From positions 124,001-188,000 of the forward strand of contig NZ_MWQN01000003.1 in NCBI RefSeq assembly GCF_002024165.1: a stretch of 64,000 bases of DNA, given 5' to 3'. The notes beneath the pieces were generated by a model, which ran no database searches, was not told the DNA's origin, and saw only the letters and a program-made list of their open reading frames with translations. Both the position numbers and the translations under genes were made by a program. This document shows, in pieces, positions 34,120-43,419 of this stretch (position 1 is the stretch's first letter; each line of letters opens with the position of its first letter). The stretch comes from Embleya scabrispora. GTDB taxonomy: Bacteria > Actinomycetota > Actinomycetes > Streptomycetales > Streptomycetaceae.

Positions 34120-34965
34120 ATGAACGAGGCAGCCTTCTTCGCCAACCTCGTCATCACCGCCGCGGTCGCCCTCGGCGTATTCCTCGCCGCGTTCGTCGTC
34201 GGTGCGCGCACCGGGCGACACCGCGGTGTGGATGTCGCCTGGGGGTTGGCGTTCGTCGCCGTGGCGGTCACCGGGTACGTCCTGTCCGACGGGCACGGGG
34301 ACCCGACGCGTCGAGGACTGGCCACCGTGCTGGTCGTGCTGTGGGGGACTCGATTGTCCGCGCACATCTGGTGGCGGTCCAGGGGCGCGCCGGAGGATCG
34401 TCGCTACGCCCGCATGCTCTCGCGGGCCCCGGAGGGCCCGGCCCGTACCCGATACGCGCTGCGGATGGTCTACCTGCTCCAAGCCGGCATCGTGTGGTTC
34501 GTTTCGCTGCCCATCCAGGCGGCGCAGTACCTTCCGTCCGCGCCCGGCGCGCTCGCCTGGGCGGGTGGGGCCCTGTGGGCGGTCGGCCTGTTCTTCGAGG
34601 CGGTGGGAGACCGCCAGCTCGCGCGGTTCAAGTCCGACCCGGCCAACCGGGATCGGATCATGGACCGCGGCCTGTGGCGCTACACGCGCCATCCGAATTA
34701 TTTCGGCGACGCCTGTGTGTGGTGGGGTCTGTTCCTGCTCGTCGCCGACACGGCCGTCGGTTGGGCTTTCGTCCTCGGTCCGCTGTTGATGACCTACCTG
34801 CTCGCATTCGGCAGCGGCAAGCCGATGCTCGAGCGGCAACTGAGTGCGGAGCGCCCCGGTTGGGCCGAATACGCCGACCGCACGAGCGGCTTCCTGCCGC
34901 TGCCGCCCCGCCGCGCTCCGACCACCACAACGCCCTCGAAGCGGCGGCGGCGATCCTCTCGATGA
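34120..34965 (+). CDS. DUF1295 membrane protein, steroid-5-alpha-reductase-like
   Basis: 281 residues with six or so membrane helices (LVITAAVALGVFLAAFVVGA; GLATVLVVLWGTRLSAHIWW; MVYLLQAGIVWFVSLPIQA). The C-terminal RGLWRYTRHPNYFGDACVWW is the signature of DUF1295/isoprenylcysteine-methyltransferase-like reductases. GAGGAG just upstream supports ATG 34120, 99 bp after the CFA gene. It is the fourth gene of the operon matching Rv0449c-Rv0446c. A reductase acting on a lipid product is plausible but not shown. Confidence 0.87.
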   Translation: MNEAAFFANLVITAAVALGVFLAAFVVGARTGRHRGVDVAWGLAFVAVAVTGYVLSDGHGDPTRRGLATVLVVLWGTRLSAHIWWRSRGAPEDRRYARMLSRAPEGPARTRYALRMVYLLQAGIVWFVSLPIQAAQYLPSAPGALAWAGGALWAVGLFFEAVGDRQLARFKSDPANRDRIMDRGLWRYTRHPNYFGDACVWWGLFLLVADTAVGWAFVLGPLLMTYLLAFGSGKPMLERQLSAERPGWAEYADRTSGFLPLPPRRAPTTTTPSKRRRRSSR

Positions 34966-34997
34966 GTTCGGCCGCCATGGTGGGGCTCGGCCTCCGT

Positions 34998-35690
34998 TCA
35001 AGGCGTCCTGGGCGTGTTCGGCCTGGTCCAGCCGGGCCTGACGAGTCCGGACTCGTACGCGGCGACGACCAGTTGGGGTCGGTCCCGGGCGCCGAGCTTG
35101 GCCAGAATCCGGCTCACGTGGGTCTTCACGGTGAGCGGGCTGACGACCAGGCCCTCGGCGATCTCCTGGTTGGACAGACCACCCGCGACAAGGCCCAGAA
35201 CCTCGCGCTCGCGGTCGGTGAGGGCGGCCAGATCGCTCTGATGGGCCGCGTGGTCGGGGCGGCTGAGCAGCTGGTTGATCACGAAGGCGGTGGCGGAGGA
35301 GGAGAGCAGTGCCTCCCCCTGCGCCACGGCCCGGATGGCGACGAGGAGTTCGGCCGGCCTGGTGTCCTTGGCGAGAAAACCGTTCGCACCGGCCCGGAGG
35401 GCCTCCAGAACGTTCTCCGTGGTCTCGAAGGTGGTGAGCACCAGCACCCGGACGCCCGCCAGGTCCTCGTCGGCGGCGATCAGGCGGGTGGCCTCGATCC
35501 CGTCCATCTCGGGCATGCGCAGATCCATCAGGACGACGTCCGCCCGGTTGGCACGGGCGAGTTCGACGGCCTCTCGCCCGTTGGAGGCCTCACCGACCAC
35601 GGTCATGCCTTCCGCGGTGTCGACCAGCACCGCAAGCGCGCCGCGCACCAGTACCTGGTCGTCGGCGACTACCACTCGTATGGCGTCCAC
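34998..35690 (-). CDS. NarL/LuxR-family response regulator
   Basis: 230 residues. The receiver domain has DD in VVVADDQVLVRGALAVLVD, the phospho-Asp in VVLMDLRMPEMDG, Thr in VLVLTTFETTENV and Lys in GFLAKDTRP. The LuxR helix-turn-helix is LTDREREVLGLVAGGLSNQE, IAEGLVVSPLTVKTHVSRIL. The partner kinase lies immediately upstream on the same strand. The GTG at 35690 gives the conserved start. Targets unknown; the MMPL exporter next upstream is a good candidate. Confidence 0.92.
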   Translation of the reverse strand: MDAIRVVVADDQVLVRGALAVLVDTAEGMTVVGEASNGREAVELARANRADVVLMDLRMPEMDGIEATRLIAADEDLAGVRVLVLTTFETTENVLEALRAGANGFLAKDTRPAELLVAIRAVAQGEALLSSSATAFVINQLLSRPDHAAHQSDLAALTDREREVLGLVAGGLSNQEIAEGLVVSPLTVKTHVSRILAKLGARDRPQLVVAAYESGLVRPGWTRPNTPRTP

Positions 35691-35741
35691 GCTGTGCCTC
35701 TCCTCGGTTGTTCGGCGCGGCCGACGACGGGCGCCGGTGCG

Positions 35742-36986
35742 TCATCGGGCGGCCGGCGATCCGGCCTGCGCCATGGCGGCGGCCGGCGGGTACCGCTCGT
35801 GGTCGGGCAGAGGCAGAACGGCCATCACCTCGAACCCGCCGTCGGGGCGGTCGGCCGCGGTGAGTCGCCCGCCGACGCTGTGCGCCCGCTCGGTCATGCC
35901 CAGCAGGCCGAAGCCCGCACCCTCATCCGCCCGGCGGCGGACGCGGCCCACCCCGTCGTCCCGGACGACCACGCCGACCTGCCCATGGCCGTATTCGATC
36001 CGGACCAGCACTCTACGGGCCCCGGCGTGCTTGACGACGTTGGTCAGCGCTTCCTGAATGATCCGAAAGGCCGTCACGTCGTGTCCGGCCGGCAGCGGCG
36101 GAGCCGACCCCACCACGTCCACGTCGACCCGGGCGCCGGTGGCCGTGACCATGTCGATCAGTTCCCCGAGCCGGGCCAGCCCCGGCAACGGCCCCCGGGA
36201 GGCCGGGCCGTGCCCGCGCAGTACGGCGAGGGTGGCGCGCAGGTCGGCGACGCCGGACCGGGAGATATCGGTGATGGTGTCCATGGTGCTGCGCAGCAGT
36301 CCGCGCGTCCGTGCGTCCAACTCGGCGTCCCGGCCCAGCAGGTGGGCGGCCACAGAGGCCTGGACATTGATCGCCGCGATGCTGTGGGCAAGCACGTCGT
36401 GCAAGTCGCGCGCGATCCGTATGCGCTCCTCGTCGAGCAGCCGCTCGGCCTCCTCGGCCCGGTGGACCTCCTCGCGTGCGAGCCGCTCGACCACCTCGGC
36501 CCGGTACGCCTGTTGATAGCGGACGGCTTCCCCCAGCGCGAGCGCCAGCACGACCATCATCACCCCGTCGAGTACGTCCGAGAAGTGCATCTGGGGTTCG
36601 GTGCCCACCAGCATGACCTGCACCAGGACGGCGACCACGGCACCGACCTTCACCGAGCGGCGCCGCTCACCCACCGCGGCCACCGTGTAGAGCGCGATCA
36701 ATACCGCGACCACAGGTGGTTCGTCCGCGTAGCCGCGCAGTTGGAAGACCGCCACACAGGCGAGATTGACGACCAGGACCGGCAACGGAAACCGCCGGCG
36801 GACCGCCAGTGCCCCGGTCATCAGCCCGACCACGACGAGTGCGAGCGCGTCGGGCCCGCGGACTGCGCCGGCCGTGCCGTCCGACAGCGCGAGGGCGATG
36901 GCCGCGTAGGCGAGCAGTACTGCGGCCAAGGCGATGTCGCGCAGCCGGAAGGCTCCGCGCAGTAGACCGGTCCAGTCGGTGGTCAT
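35742..36986 (-). CDS. NarL-type sensor histidine kinase
   Basis: 414 residues. Several membrane helices occupy the N-terminal ~150 residues (DIALAAVLLAYAAIALALSD; VVAVLIALYTVAAVGERR). A coiled linker leads to the HisKA_3 box RIARDLHDVLAHSIAAINVQ with the phospho-His, then the ATPase domain with N box IIQEALTNVVKHAGARRVLV, DDGVGR and GFGLLGMTERAHSVGGRL. It signals to the response regulator encoded 51 bp downstream. Stimulus unknown. ATG 36986 is the first start in good sequence. Confidence 0.92.
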   Translation of the reverse strand: MTTDWTGLLRGAFRLRDIALAAVLLAYAAIALALSDGTAGAVRGPDALALVVVGLMTGALAVRRRFPLPVLVVNLACVAVFQLRGYADEPPVVAVLIALYTVAAVGERRRSVKVGAVVAVLVQVMLVGTEPQMHFSDVLDGVMMVVLALALGEAVRYQQAYRAEVVERLAREEVHRAEEAERLLDEERIRIARDLHDVLAHSIAAINVQASVAAHLLGRDAELDARTRGLLRSTMDTITDISRSGVADLRATLAVLRGHGPASRGPLPGLARLGELIDMVTATGARVDVDVVGSAPPLPAGHDVTAFRIIQEALTNVVKHAGARRVLVRIEYGHGQVGVVVRDDGVGRVRRRADEGAGFGLLGMTERAHSVGGRLTAADRPDGGFEVMAVLPLPDHERYPPAAAMAQAGSPAAR

Positions 36987-37080
36987 CGTCTCTTCCGTCC
37001 GTCGGCGGTTCCGGTTGCTTGGCGCGCGCGGGTGGTGTGGTGCTTCGGGTGGTGCGGATCGCTCGGAGATGTGTGTCTTC

Positions 37081-37119
37081 GGCGCTCGAAGGCGACACCG
37101 GAGTACGCCTTCGAGCGCC
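37081..37119. terminator. Intrinsic terminator between MMPL and kinase genes
   Basis: GGCGCTCGAAGGCG (37081-37094) pairs perfectly with CGCCTTCGAGCGCC (37106-37119) across an 11-base loop. Read rightward it is followed by ATTTTG; read leftward it sits 15 bp after the MMPL stop. It should separate the MMPL transcript from the kinase operon. Confidence 0.7.
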
Positions 37120-37133
37120 ATTTTGATTCCCGA

Positions 37134-39356
37134 TCAGTTCCGGAGCGCCCGTTCCCGGCCGATCGGCACCGACGCCTGCCCGTCGGCGTCCTCGGGATCC
37201 GTATGCCGGCCGAGGGCGCTCGGCCACCACAATCTCGAGCCGAGCCGGAGGCCGACGGCCGGGACCAGGATCGAACGGACCAGCAAAGTGTCCAACAGGA
37301 CGCCGAAGGCAACCAGGAAGCCCAGTTCGGCCATGGGCACCAATGGCAGCGTCGCAAGCACGGCGAACGTCGCAGCGAGCACCACGCCCGCCGAGGTGAT
37401 CACACCCCCGGTCGCGGAGAGGCTGCCCAGGATGCCCCGGCGGGTGCCGTGCAGGAGGGACTCCTCACGGGCGCGGTGCATCAGGAAGATGTTGTAGTCG
37501 ACGCCGAGGGCGACCAGGAAGAGGAATCCCAACAGGGGAAGGCCCGGGTCGATGCCCTTGAAGCCGAAGATGTGCTCGAACACCAGCGTGGAGGCACCGA
37601 TGGCGGCGGCGAAGGAGACCACGACCGTAAGGATGAGCACCACAGGCGCCGCCACGGCTCGTAGCAGCGCGCCGAGGATCAGGGTGATGACCACCAGCAC
37701 CAGCGGAATGACGATCTTCTCGTCGCGGGCCGATGTCGTCGCGGTATCCAGGTTCTGCGCGCTCGGACCGCCGACGGCCGCCGCCGGTTCGACCTTGTCG
37801 ACCGCCGCGCGCAGAGCCTTGAGGGTCCGCCGCTCGGCCGGGCTGTCCGGGGCGTCCTTGGGGAACACGGTGATCTCGGCATACTCGGCGCCGGACCGCC
37901 CTGGAACGACCTGACTGACGCCCTTGACAGCCTCGGCCGCCTCGAGCACGGCGTCCTTCTTGGCGGTCGGTGCGATGACGGTGATCGGCTGACCGCCGAT
38001 GTGCGGGAAATGTCGGGTGACCAGGGTGAAACCGCTGACGGATTCGGGTGTCTTGACGAACTGGTCCTGGCTGCGCAGGGAACCGGGACCGCCGAGCAGC
38101 CCGAGCGCGACCGCGCCGAGGAAGACGACCGAGCCGAAGGCCGCGAGGCCCTTGCGACGGTCGATCCACGCGCCCAACCTGTCCCAGCGAGCCTGCCCGG
38201 CGACGGCGCCGGTGACGCCGGCGGGCAGCACCTTGGGCACCTTGGGCCAGAACACCCAGCGCCCGAGCACCAGCAGCAGGGCGGGGAACAGGGTCAGCAT
38301 CGCGATCAGCGCGCAGGCGACGCCGACGGCGCCGACCGGGCCCAGGCCGCTGGTGCTGTTGAGGTCGGCGGCGAGCAGGCACAGAAGGCCGGCCGCGACG
38401 GTGCCGGCAGAGGCGATGATGGCCGGCCCCGCGCTGCGCAGCGCGACCGACATGGCCCGATTGGTGTCGGCTTCGGTTTGGAGGACTTCCCGGTATCGGG
38501 CGACGATGAGCAGCGCGTAGTCGGTACCGACGCCGAAGACCAGGATCACCAGGACCGCGGCGCTCTGCTCGTTGACGACCACGCCGAAGTTCTTGGCCAG
38601 CAGATGGACGGCGGCCATCGAGATCAGGGCGGCGCACCCGACGGCAAGCAGCGGAAGCAGCCAGAGCACCGGGCTCCGGTAGATGAGGATGAGCAGGACG
38701 GTCACCACGATCACGGTGGTGATCATCAGTTTCGCGTCGATGCCGTCGAAGACCGCGTCGATGTCGCCCTCGATGGCGCCCGGGCCGGTGACCTTGGCCT
38801 CCAGGCCGGCCGGCCGATCCTCCAAAAGCTTGCGCAGCGCGGGCAGGTACGCGGAAGGCTCCCCGGACGCCGTGCCGACCGAGTGGGCGAACAGCAGGGC
38901 CTTGCCGTCCCTGGAGTCCTGGACCCGGCTGGACGAACCGGTGGTCTTGTCGCCGTCGGCGCCGACGGTATGCGGGCCGTTCTCGCCGGCCGGGATGCTC
39001 GGAGGAGCGCTGTCGGTGGGTGGGCCGGGGTATTTCCGATCGAGGACGGCAAGGTGGCGTTCGGCCGTGGTGCGGTCGTCGGCGGTGATGCCCGCGGCCC
39101 GGTAGTAGACCACGACGAAGTCGTTGACCCCGCCGCCGGGGAGTTTTTCCTCCAGTGCGGCGACCGTGGTGGACTCGGCCCCGGAAGGCAGATAGTCGAC
39201 GACCTTGTCGGACTTGACCTTGTCCAGGCCGGCGGCGAACGGTGCCAGTACGGCGACTGCCGCCACCCACAGGCCGATGACCGCCCACGGGATCACTCGA
39301 CCGATCGCCCGGCCACCGCCCCCACGCCTCGCAGGCTGCTCTTTCCCTCGCGCCAT
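37134..39356 (-). CDS. MMPL-family (RND-type) membrane transporter
   Basis: 740 residues, two repeats each with an extracytoplasmic domain and a helix bundle. N-terminal VIPWAVIGLWVAAVAVLAPF starts helix 1. Helices 2-6 include TVIVVTVLLILIYRSPVLWL and LVILVFGVGTDYALLIVARY, the conserved GxxxDYxxF/L motif of MMPL proteins; the second copy is LFLVALGVDYNIFLMHRARE. These use proton flow to export lipids, siderophores or antibiotics. AGGAGAG upstream of ATG 39356 fits. Divergent from no intact gene; regulation by the adjacent two-component pair is possible. Confidence 0.9.
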   Translation of the reverse strand: MARGKEQPARRGGGGRAIGRVIPWAVIGLWVAAVAVLAPFAAGLDKVKSDKVVDYLPSGAESTTVAALEEKLPGGGVNDFVVVYYRAAGITADDRTTAERHLAVLDRKYPGPPTDSAPPSIPAGENGPHTVGADGDKTTGSSSRVQDSRDGKALLFAHSVGTASGEPSAYLPALRKLLEDRPAGLEAKVTGPGAIEGDIDAVFDGIDAKLMITTVIVVTVLLILIYRSPVLWLLPLLAVGCAALISMAAVHLLAKNFGVVVNEQSAAVLVILVFGVGTDYALLIVARYREVLQTEADTNRAMSVALRSAGPAIIASAGTVAAGLLCLLAADLNSTSGLGPVGAVGVACALIAMLTLFPALLLVLGRWVFWPKVPKVLPAGVTGAVAGQARWDRLGAWIDRRKGLAAFGSVVFLGAVALGLLGGPGSLRSQDQFVKTPESVSGFTLVTRHFPHIGGQPITVIAPTAKKDAVLEAAEAVKGVSQVVPGRSGAEYAEITVFPKDAPDSPAERRTLKALRAAVDKVEPAAAVGGPSAQNLDTATTSARDEKIVIPLVLVVITLILGALLRAVAAPVVLILTVVVSFAAAIGASTLVFEHIFGFKGIDPGLPLLGFLFLVALGVDYNIFLMHRAREESLLHGTRRGILGSLSATGGVITSAGVVLAATFAVLATLPLVPMAELGFLVAFGVLLDTLLVRSILVPAVGLRLGSRLWWPSALGRHTDPEDADGQASVPIGRERALRN

Positions 39357-39599
39357 GAAATCCCAACTCTCCTGTACGACAACCTGCTTGATGATCGAAA
39401 CGCCCGGACTCACGGGTCGGGCGGGGCCGCGCCGGGCCGAGCACCAGATTCCCGAACCGAGGTCGGTGGAGCGTCGGCCCCGGGATGGCACCTCGCGGTA
39501 CTCCCAGGGGACTACGACGAAGTGGGTGGTACAGCCGGGTCAGTAGCGCTGACGAAGCCGGGACTGCCCGGAACCACCAGGCCGGCCGGGTGGCAAGGC

Positions 39600-39770
39600 T
39601 CCGCAAGCGTGGCATCGGCGTCGCGGATCGGGGCGGAGTCGGCGGGGCACACCCGCGAGGCGGGGTTCGCGTTCCGAGCCGTGCTCGCCGACAGCGCGTA
39701 CGGCGATCAGGACGGCTTCCGCTGCGAACTCGCCGACGCCGGGCTGCCGTTCGTGATGGCGTTGTTGACT
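39600..39770 (+). pseudogene. IS701-like transposase fragment
   Basis: The frame reads REAGFAFRAVLADSAYGDQD, GFRCELADAGLPFVMALL, the DDE-domain core of IS701/IS4-group transposases (V-x-A-D-x-x-Y-G). Nothing recognisable lies before or after, and similarity stops at the junction with the next fragment. It is a scar of an insertion element. Confidence 0.65.
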
Positions 39771-39771
39771 C

Positions 39772-40089
39772 TTGTTCGCGTTCGCGCAACCGACCGTGCC
39801 GACACGGCTCTTGCAGGTTCCCGCTGGAGTGGTCCCCGGTGTCGTCGCCGTACGCCTGCGCACCGTCGAGGAACTCGTCCACGGATGGGACCTCGCCCGG
39901 GCAACCGGGCGGCGCCTGCGGATCCCCGACGACGTCGTCGAGCGGGAACTGGCGTTCACCCGCGACGCACTCGCCGACATCCCGACCGGCCGCGCACCGT
40001 TCGCGCCCCCACGACCGTGCCCCGAACACGCCCCGCCCCTCGATCGACTCGCCGCTCTCCTCGGCCGCTCGGTCGACCCGACCCGCTGA
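39772..40089 (+). pseudogene. C-terminal half of a TIGR03086-type metal-binding protein
   Basis: The sequence VAVRLRTVEELVHGWDLARA, then PDDVVERELAFTRDALADIP and PLDRLAALLGRSVDP is the C-terminal half of the TIGR03086 (maleylpyruvate-isomerase-like, DinB-fold) family; HGWDL carries a metal-ligand histidine. The N-terminal half with the other histidines is missing and the fragment abuts the transposase remnant, so the gene was cut by that element. An in-frame ATG exists at 39772 but comes from the junction. Confidence 0.65.
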
Positions 40090-40249
40090 CCACCGTCGGC
40101 CCGGGAAAGACCGGATATCCGAGGACGGGCCCATACCGGCGCGCGACACCGGATCCGGTCCGCGACGGCCTCCGACGTGTTGGTGCCTGCCGGGCGCCAT
40201 CCCTCTCGTCTCCCGTTCGTCGGGGCCGGCCGGCTGCCAGACTGGGGCG

Positions 40250-41550
40250 GTGACTACGGCGAAATCGGCGGCATCGCAGGGGCTTTCGGCGTCGAGGCTG
40301 GGCAGGAAGTTCACGCTGCTGTGGTCGGCCTCCTCGGTCTCCGCCGTGGGTGACGGCATGCGGGACGCGGCCCTGCCCCTGTTGGCCGCCACGGTGTCGT
40401 CGTCACCGAGCGCCGTGGCGTTGGTGACGGTGGCCGGAACGCTGCCCTGGCTGATGATGTCCTTGGTGGGGGTGCCCTGGCCGACCGGTTCGACCGGCGG
40501 CGCCTGATGTGGCAGGTCGACCTGGTGCGCGCCGCGGTGGTCCTGGGCTTCGCCGCGTGGGTGCTGCTCGCGAGCCCGCCGTTGGTGGTGCCGGCCCTGC
40601 TGGCCTTCGTACTCGGATGCGGCGAGACGGTCTTCGTCAACGCGTCCACGTCCGCCCTGCCGGATGTGGTGCGGCCCGAGCAACTCGAGGCCGCCAACGG
40701 TCGTCTGGAGGGCGGTCTCATCGTCGGCGGACACTTCGTCGGCCCGCTGCTGGGCTCCGCCCTGTTCGTCGTCGGCGCGGGGTACCCGTTCGCCGTGGAC
40801 GGCGTCTCCTTCGTCCTGGCCGCCGCCCTGGTGGCCGCGTTGGGTCGGTCGAGCGCGAGCACGCCGTCACCTCGTCGCCCGGTGGCGGCGGACATCCGCG
40901 AGGGCGTTCGCTGGACCTGGACGCACCGCGGGATCCGGCTGCTGGCCATCGTGGCCGCGGTGGCGTCGATGGCCTTCTATCTGGCGGTCACCATGCTGGT
41001 GCTGCTGTTGACGAAGACCCTGGGGGCGTCGCCCGTGGCGTACGGCATGGTGTTGGCCTCGGGTGCCGTCGGCGGAGCGTTGGCCGGCGTCACCTCGGGC
41101 CGGCTGCGCAACCGCCTCGGCCTGACGGCCAGAATCGGTCTGTCCTTCTTCCTGATGGGCGCCTCACTGCTGGGTCTGGGGGTCGGCTCGTCCGTGGCCT
41201 TGGCGGCCGTCCTGTACGCCGCGGCCAGTTTCGGTGTGGTGACCTGGAACGTGCAGGTGGTCTCCCTCCGGCAACGGGTCGTACCGCGTCGGCTTCTCGG
41301 TCGGGTGAACAGCTGCTACCTGTTGCTGAGCCGTCTGGGAATCCTGGTCGGCGCCGGGCTCAGCGGCTGGCTCGGTTCCGCGTTCTCCGTGCGCGCTCCC
41401 GCCGTTCTCGGCGGTGTCGTCCTGCTCGCGTCCCTCGTCGTGGTCCCCGGGTTGGCGAGTCTCGAGGCGGTTCGAAGCCGACCCGCCGGACTCGACGTCG
41501 CAGCCGACCCGGATCCGGATCCGGTCGACGATCCGACGCTCCCCCGGTGA
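40250..41550 (+). pseudogene. MFS transporter with one frameshift
   Basis: The N-terminal piece (GRKFTLLWSASSVSAVGDGM, DAALPLLAATVSSSPSAVAL, VTVAGTLPWLMMSLVG) and the following frame (MWQVDLVRAAVVLGFAAWVL onward, to about residue 430) form one 12-helix MFS exporter. The joint should read GALADRFDRRRLMWQ, the usual loop 2-3 motif, but the G run at 40468-40472 is one G short for that reading. A one-base change would restore about 432 residues. It is either a recent mutation or a homopolymer sequencing error. The gene lies beside the peptide cluster and could be its exporter. GTG 40250 is the apparent start. Confidence 0.8.
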
Positions 41551-41602
41551 CCGGGCACCGCTTTCCGCGGGGCCGCGCGACTCCCACGGCGCCCGTCCAC
41601 GC

Positions 41603-43396
41603 TCACCGAACGACCGCGTACGCCTGTTGCCCACGCGGACTCGCCGCCGCCAACACGCCGCCGTGCGAGTCCGGGCCCGTGGCACACACCTTGCCCAGGG
41701 TCATCGGCGCGACCGTCCGCACCTCGTGGCCGCGCCGGCGAAGCTCGGTCAGGGCGGCCGGATCGAACCCGTCCTGCTCCACGACCGCGGCCAGCGGCCG
41801 CGCCCGACGGGGCGTGAACGAGCTCGGAACGTGATCGGTGTGGAAGGTCGCCGCTTCCACCGCCTGCTGGGGGCTCATGCCGAAGTCGACGTGGTTGACG
41901 AAGAAGTTCAGGGTCCACTGGTCCTGTTGGTCGCCCCCGGGCGTGCCGAAGGCCAGGTAGGGCGCGCCGTCCCGGAGCGCCAAGGTCGGACTGAGCGTCG
42001 TACGGGGCCGTTTGCCGGGAGCGACGGAGTTGTTGTGCCCCTCGTCCAACCAGGCCATCTGGCCTCGGGTGCCCAGCGGGAATCCGAGACCGGGGACCAC
42101 CGGGGAGCTCTTGAGCCACCCGCCACTGGGGGTGGCGACCACCATGTTGCCGTCGCGATCGGTCGCGCTCACGCAGCACGTGTCGCCCTTCGCCGCCGTT
42201 TGCTGCAGGACGGTCGGGATGCCGTCGGCCAACTGCCGCAGCCAGTCCGGGTCGCCGGAGGAGGCGGACACGTCCAGTACCGGGGGAATCCACGGTTTCC
42301 GACCGTCGGGCGAGCCGGGGCGCAGGACATCGGAGGCCTCGGGTCCGATCAGGGTCCGGCGGGCCGCCGCGTAGACGGGGTCGAGGAGGCCGGCCAGCGG
42401 CACGTCGGCGTGCTCCGGGTCGCCGTACCACGCCTCCCGGTCCGCGAAGGCCAGCTTGGCGGACTCGATCACGGTGTGCACGTGGTCCGCGCTCCCGAAG
42501 CCCATCGCGTCGATGTCGAAGCCCTCCAGCAGGGCCAGTTGCTGGAGGAAGACCGGACCTTGGGACCAGGGGCCCGCCTTGTGCACGCTGTGACCGCGGT
42601 AGTCGAGGGCCACGGTGGCTTCGACGGGTACCCGCCAGCCGGCCAGGTCGTCACCGGTGAGCAGGCCGCCGTTGTGCCGGCCGGTGGAGTCGATCGGCTC
42701 CTCGGTCGCCATGAACCGGTCGACGGCCTCGGCGACGAATCCCTCGTAGAAGGCCGAGATCGCGGCGTCCGCCTGTGCCTCGCGCGTTCGTCCGGTCGCG
42801 GCCTCGGCGAGGATGCGGCGATACGTCCGGGCCAGCGCCGGATTGCGCATCCGGGCGCCGGGCGCGGGAGCTGCGCCGTGGTGCAGATAGGTACGGCCGG
42901 ACTCGGTCCACTCGTCGCGGAAGAGTGGCGCCATCACCTCGATCATCGCGGCGGTTTTGGGCAGCAGCGGATATCCGTCCTCGGCGTAGCCGATCGCGGG
43001 CTCCAGCACGTCCTGTACCGTCAGCCGGCCGAAGTCGCGCAGCAGGCGCATCCAGGCGCCGAAGGCCCCGGGTACGGTGGCCGCCAGCAGTCCGGAGCCG
43101 GGGATCACCGCCAGCCCGCGCCGGCGAAACGCCTCGGGCGTCGCCCGCCGCGGCATCGGACCCTGTCCGCAGACGACCCGGGTGGACCCGGTCGCCGCGT
43201 CGTAGACCATGATCGGGACGTCTCCGCCGGGGCCGTTGAGATGCGGCTCCACCACCTGGATGACCAGGGCCGCGGCGGTGGCGGCGTCGAACGCGTTCCC
43301 GCCGCGGTCGAACATCGCCACGCCCGCCGCCGAAGCGAGCCAGTGTGTGGAGGAGACCGCGCACGCGGTGCCGTGCAGTTCCGGACGATGCAGCAC
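41603..43396 (-). CDS. Gamma-glutamyltransferase-type hydrolase, LmbA-like
   Basis: 597 residues, Ntn-hydrolase fold as one precursor. The autoprocessing Thr is retained in AKGDTCCVSATDRDGNMVV (GGT equivalent TTHxSVxD), followed by SGGWLKSSPVVPGLGFPLG and TLSPTLALRDGAPYLAFGTP. No signal peptide, unlike true GGTs. In 4-alkyl-L-proline pathways LmbA-type enzymes cut a C-C bond to remove an oxalyl-type two-carbon piece from the ring-cleavage product. Five neighbours of that pathway lie upstream in the same operon, which is why I assign this role. GGAAGGACG about nine bases before GTG 43396 is the ribosome binding site. Confidence 0.82.
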   Translation of the reverse strand: MLHRPELHGTACAVSSTHWLASAAGVAMFDRGGNAFDAATAAALVIQVVEPHLNGPGGDVPIMVYDAATGSTRVVCGQGPMPRRATPEAFRRRGLAVIPGSGLLAATVPGAFGAWMRLLRDFGRLTVQDVLEPAIGYAEDGYPLLPKTAAMIEVMAPLFRDEWTESGRTYLHHGAAPAPGARMRNPALARTYRRILAEAATGRTREAQADAAISAFYEGFVAEAVDRFMATEEPIDSTGRHNGGLLTGDDLAGWRVPVEATVALDYRGHSVHKAGPWSQGPVFLQQLALLEGFDIDAMGFGSADHVHTVIESAKLAFADREAWYGDPEHADVPLAGLLDPVYAAARRTLIGPEASDVLRPGSPDGRKPWIPPVLDVSASSGDPDWLRQLADGIPTVLQQTAAKGDTCCVSATDRDGNMVVATPSGGWLKSSPVVPGLGFPLGTRGQMAWLDEGHNNSVAPGKRPRTTLSPTLALRDGAPYLAFGTPGGDQQDQWTLNFFVNHVDFGMSPQQAVEAATFHTDHVPSSFTPRRARPLAAVVEQDGFDPAALTELRRRGHEVRTVAPMTLGKVCATGPDSHGGVLAAASPRGQQAYAVVR

Positions 43397-43419
43397 GAGA
43401 CGTCCTTCCGAGGGGTCGG

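Noticed and set aside
33714-36965. Long plus-strand frame running over the CFA, DUF1295, response-regulator and kinase genes
   Set aside because: It crosses four well-supported genes in other frames or strands and reads as low-complexity Arg/Gly/Asp sequence.
37465-40734. About 1089-codon minus-strand frame overlapping the MMPL gene in another frame
   Set aside because: The MMPL product in the neighbouring frame has clear membrane helices and motifs; this frame is arginine-rich without motifs.
42000-43396. Ordinary gamma-glutamyltransferase for glutathione metabolism
   Set aside because: No signal peptide is present, and the gene is the last of a tight operon with five alkylproline-pathway genes, so the LmbA-type role is preferred.
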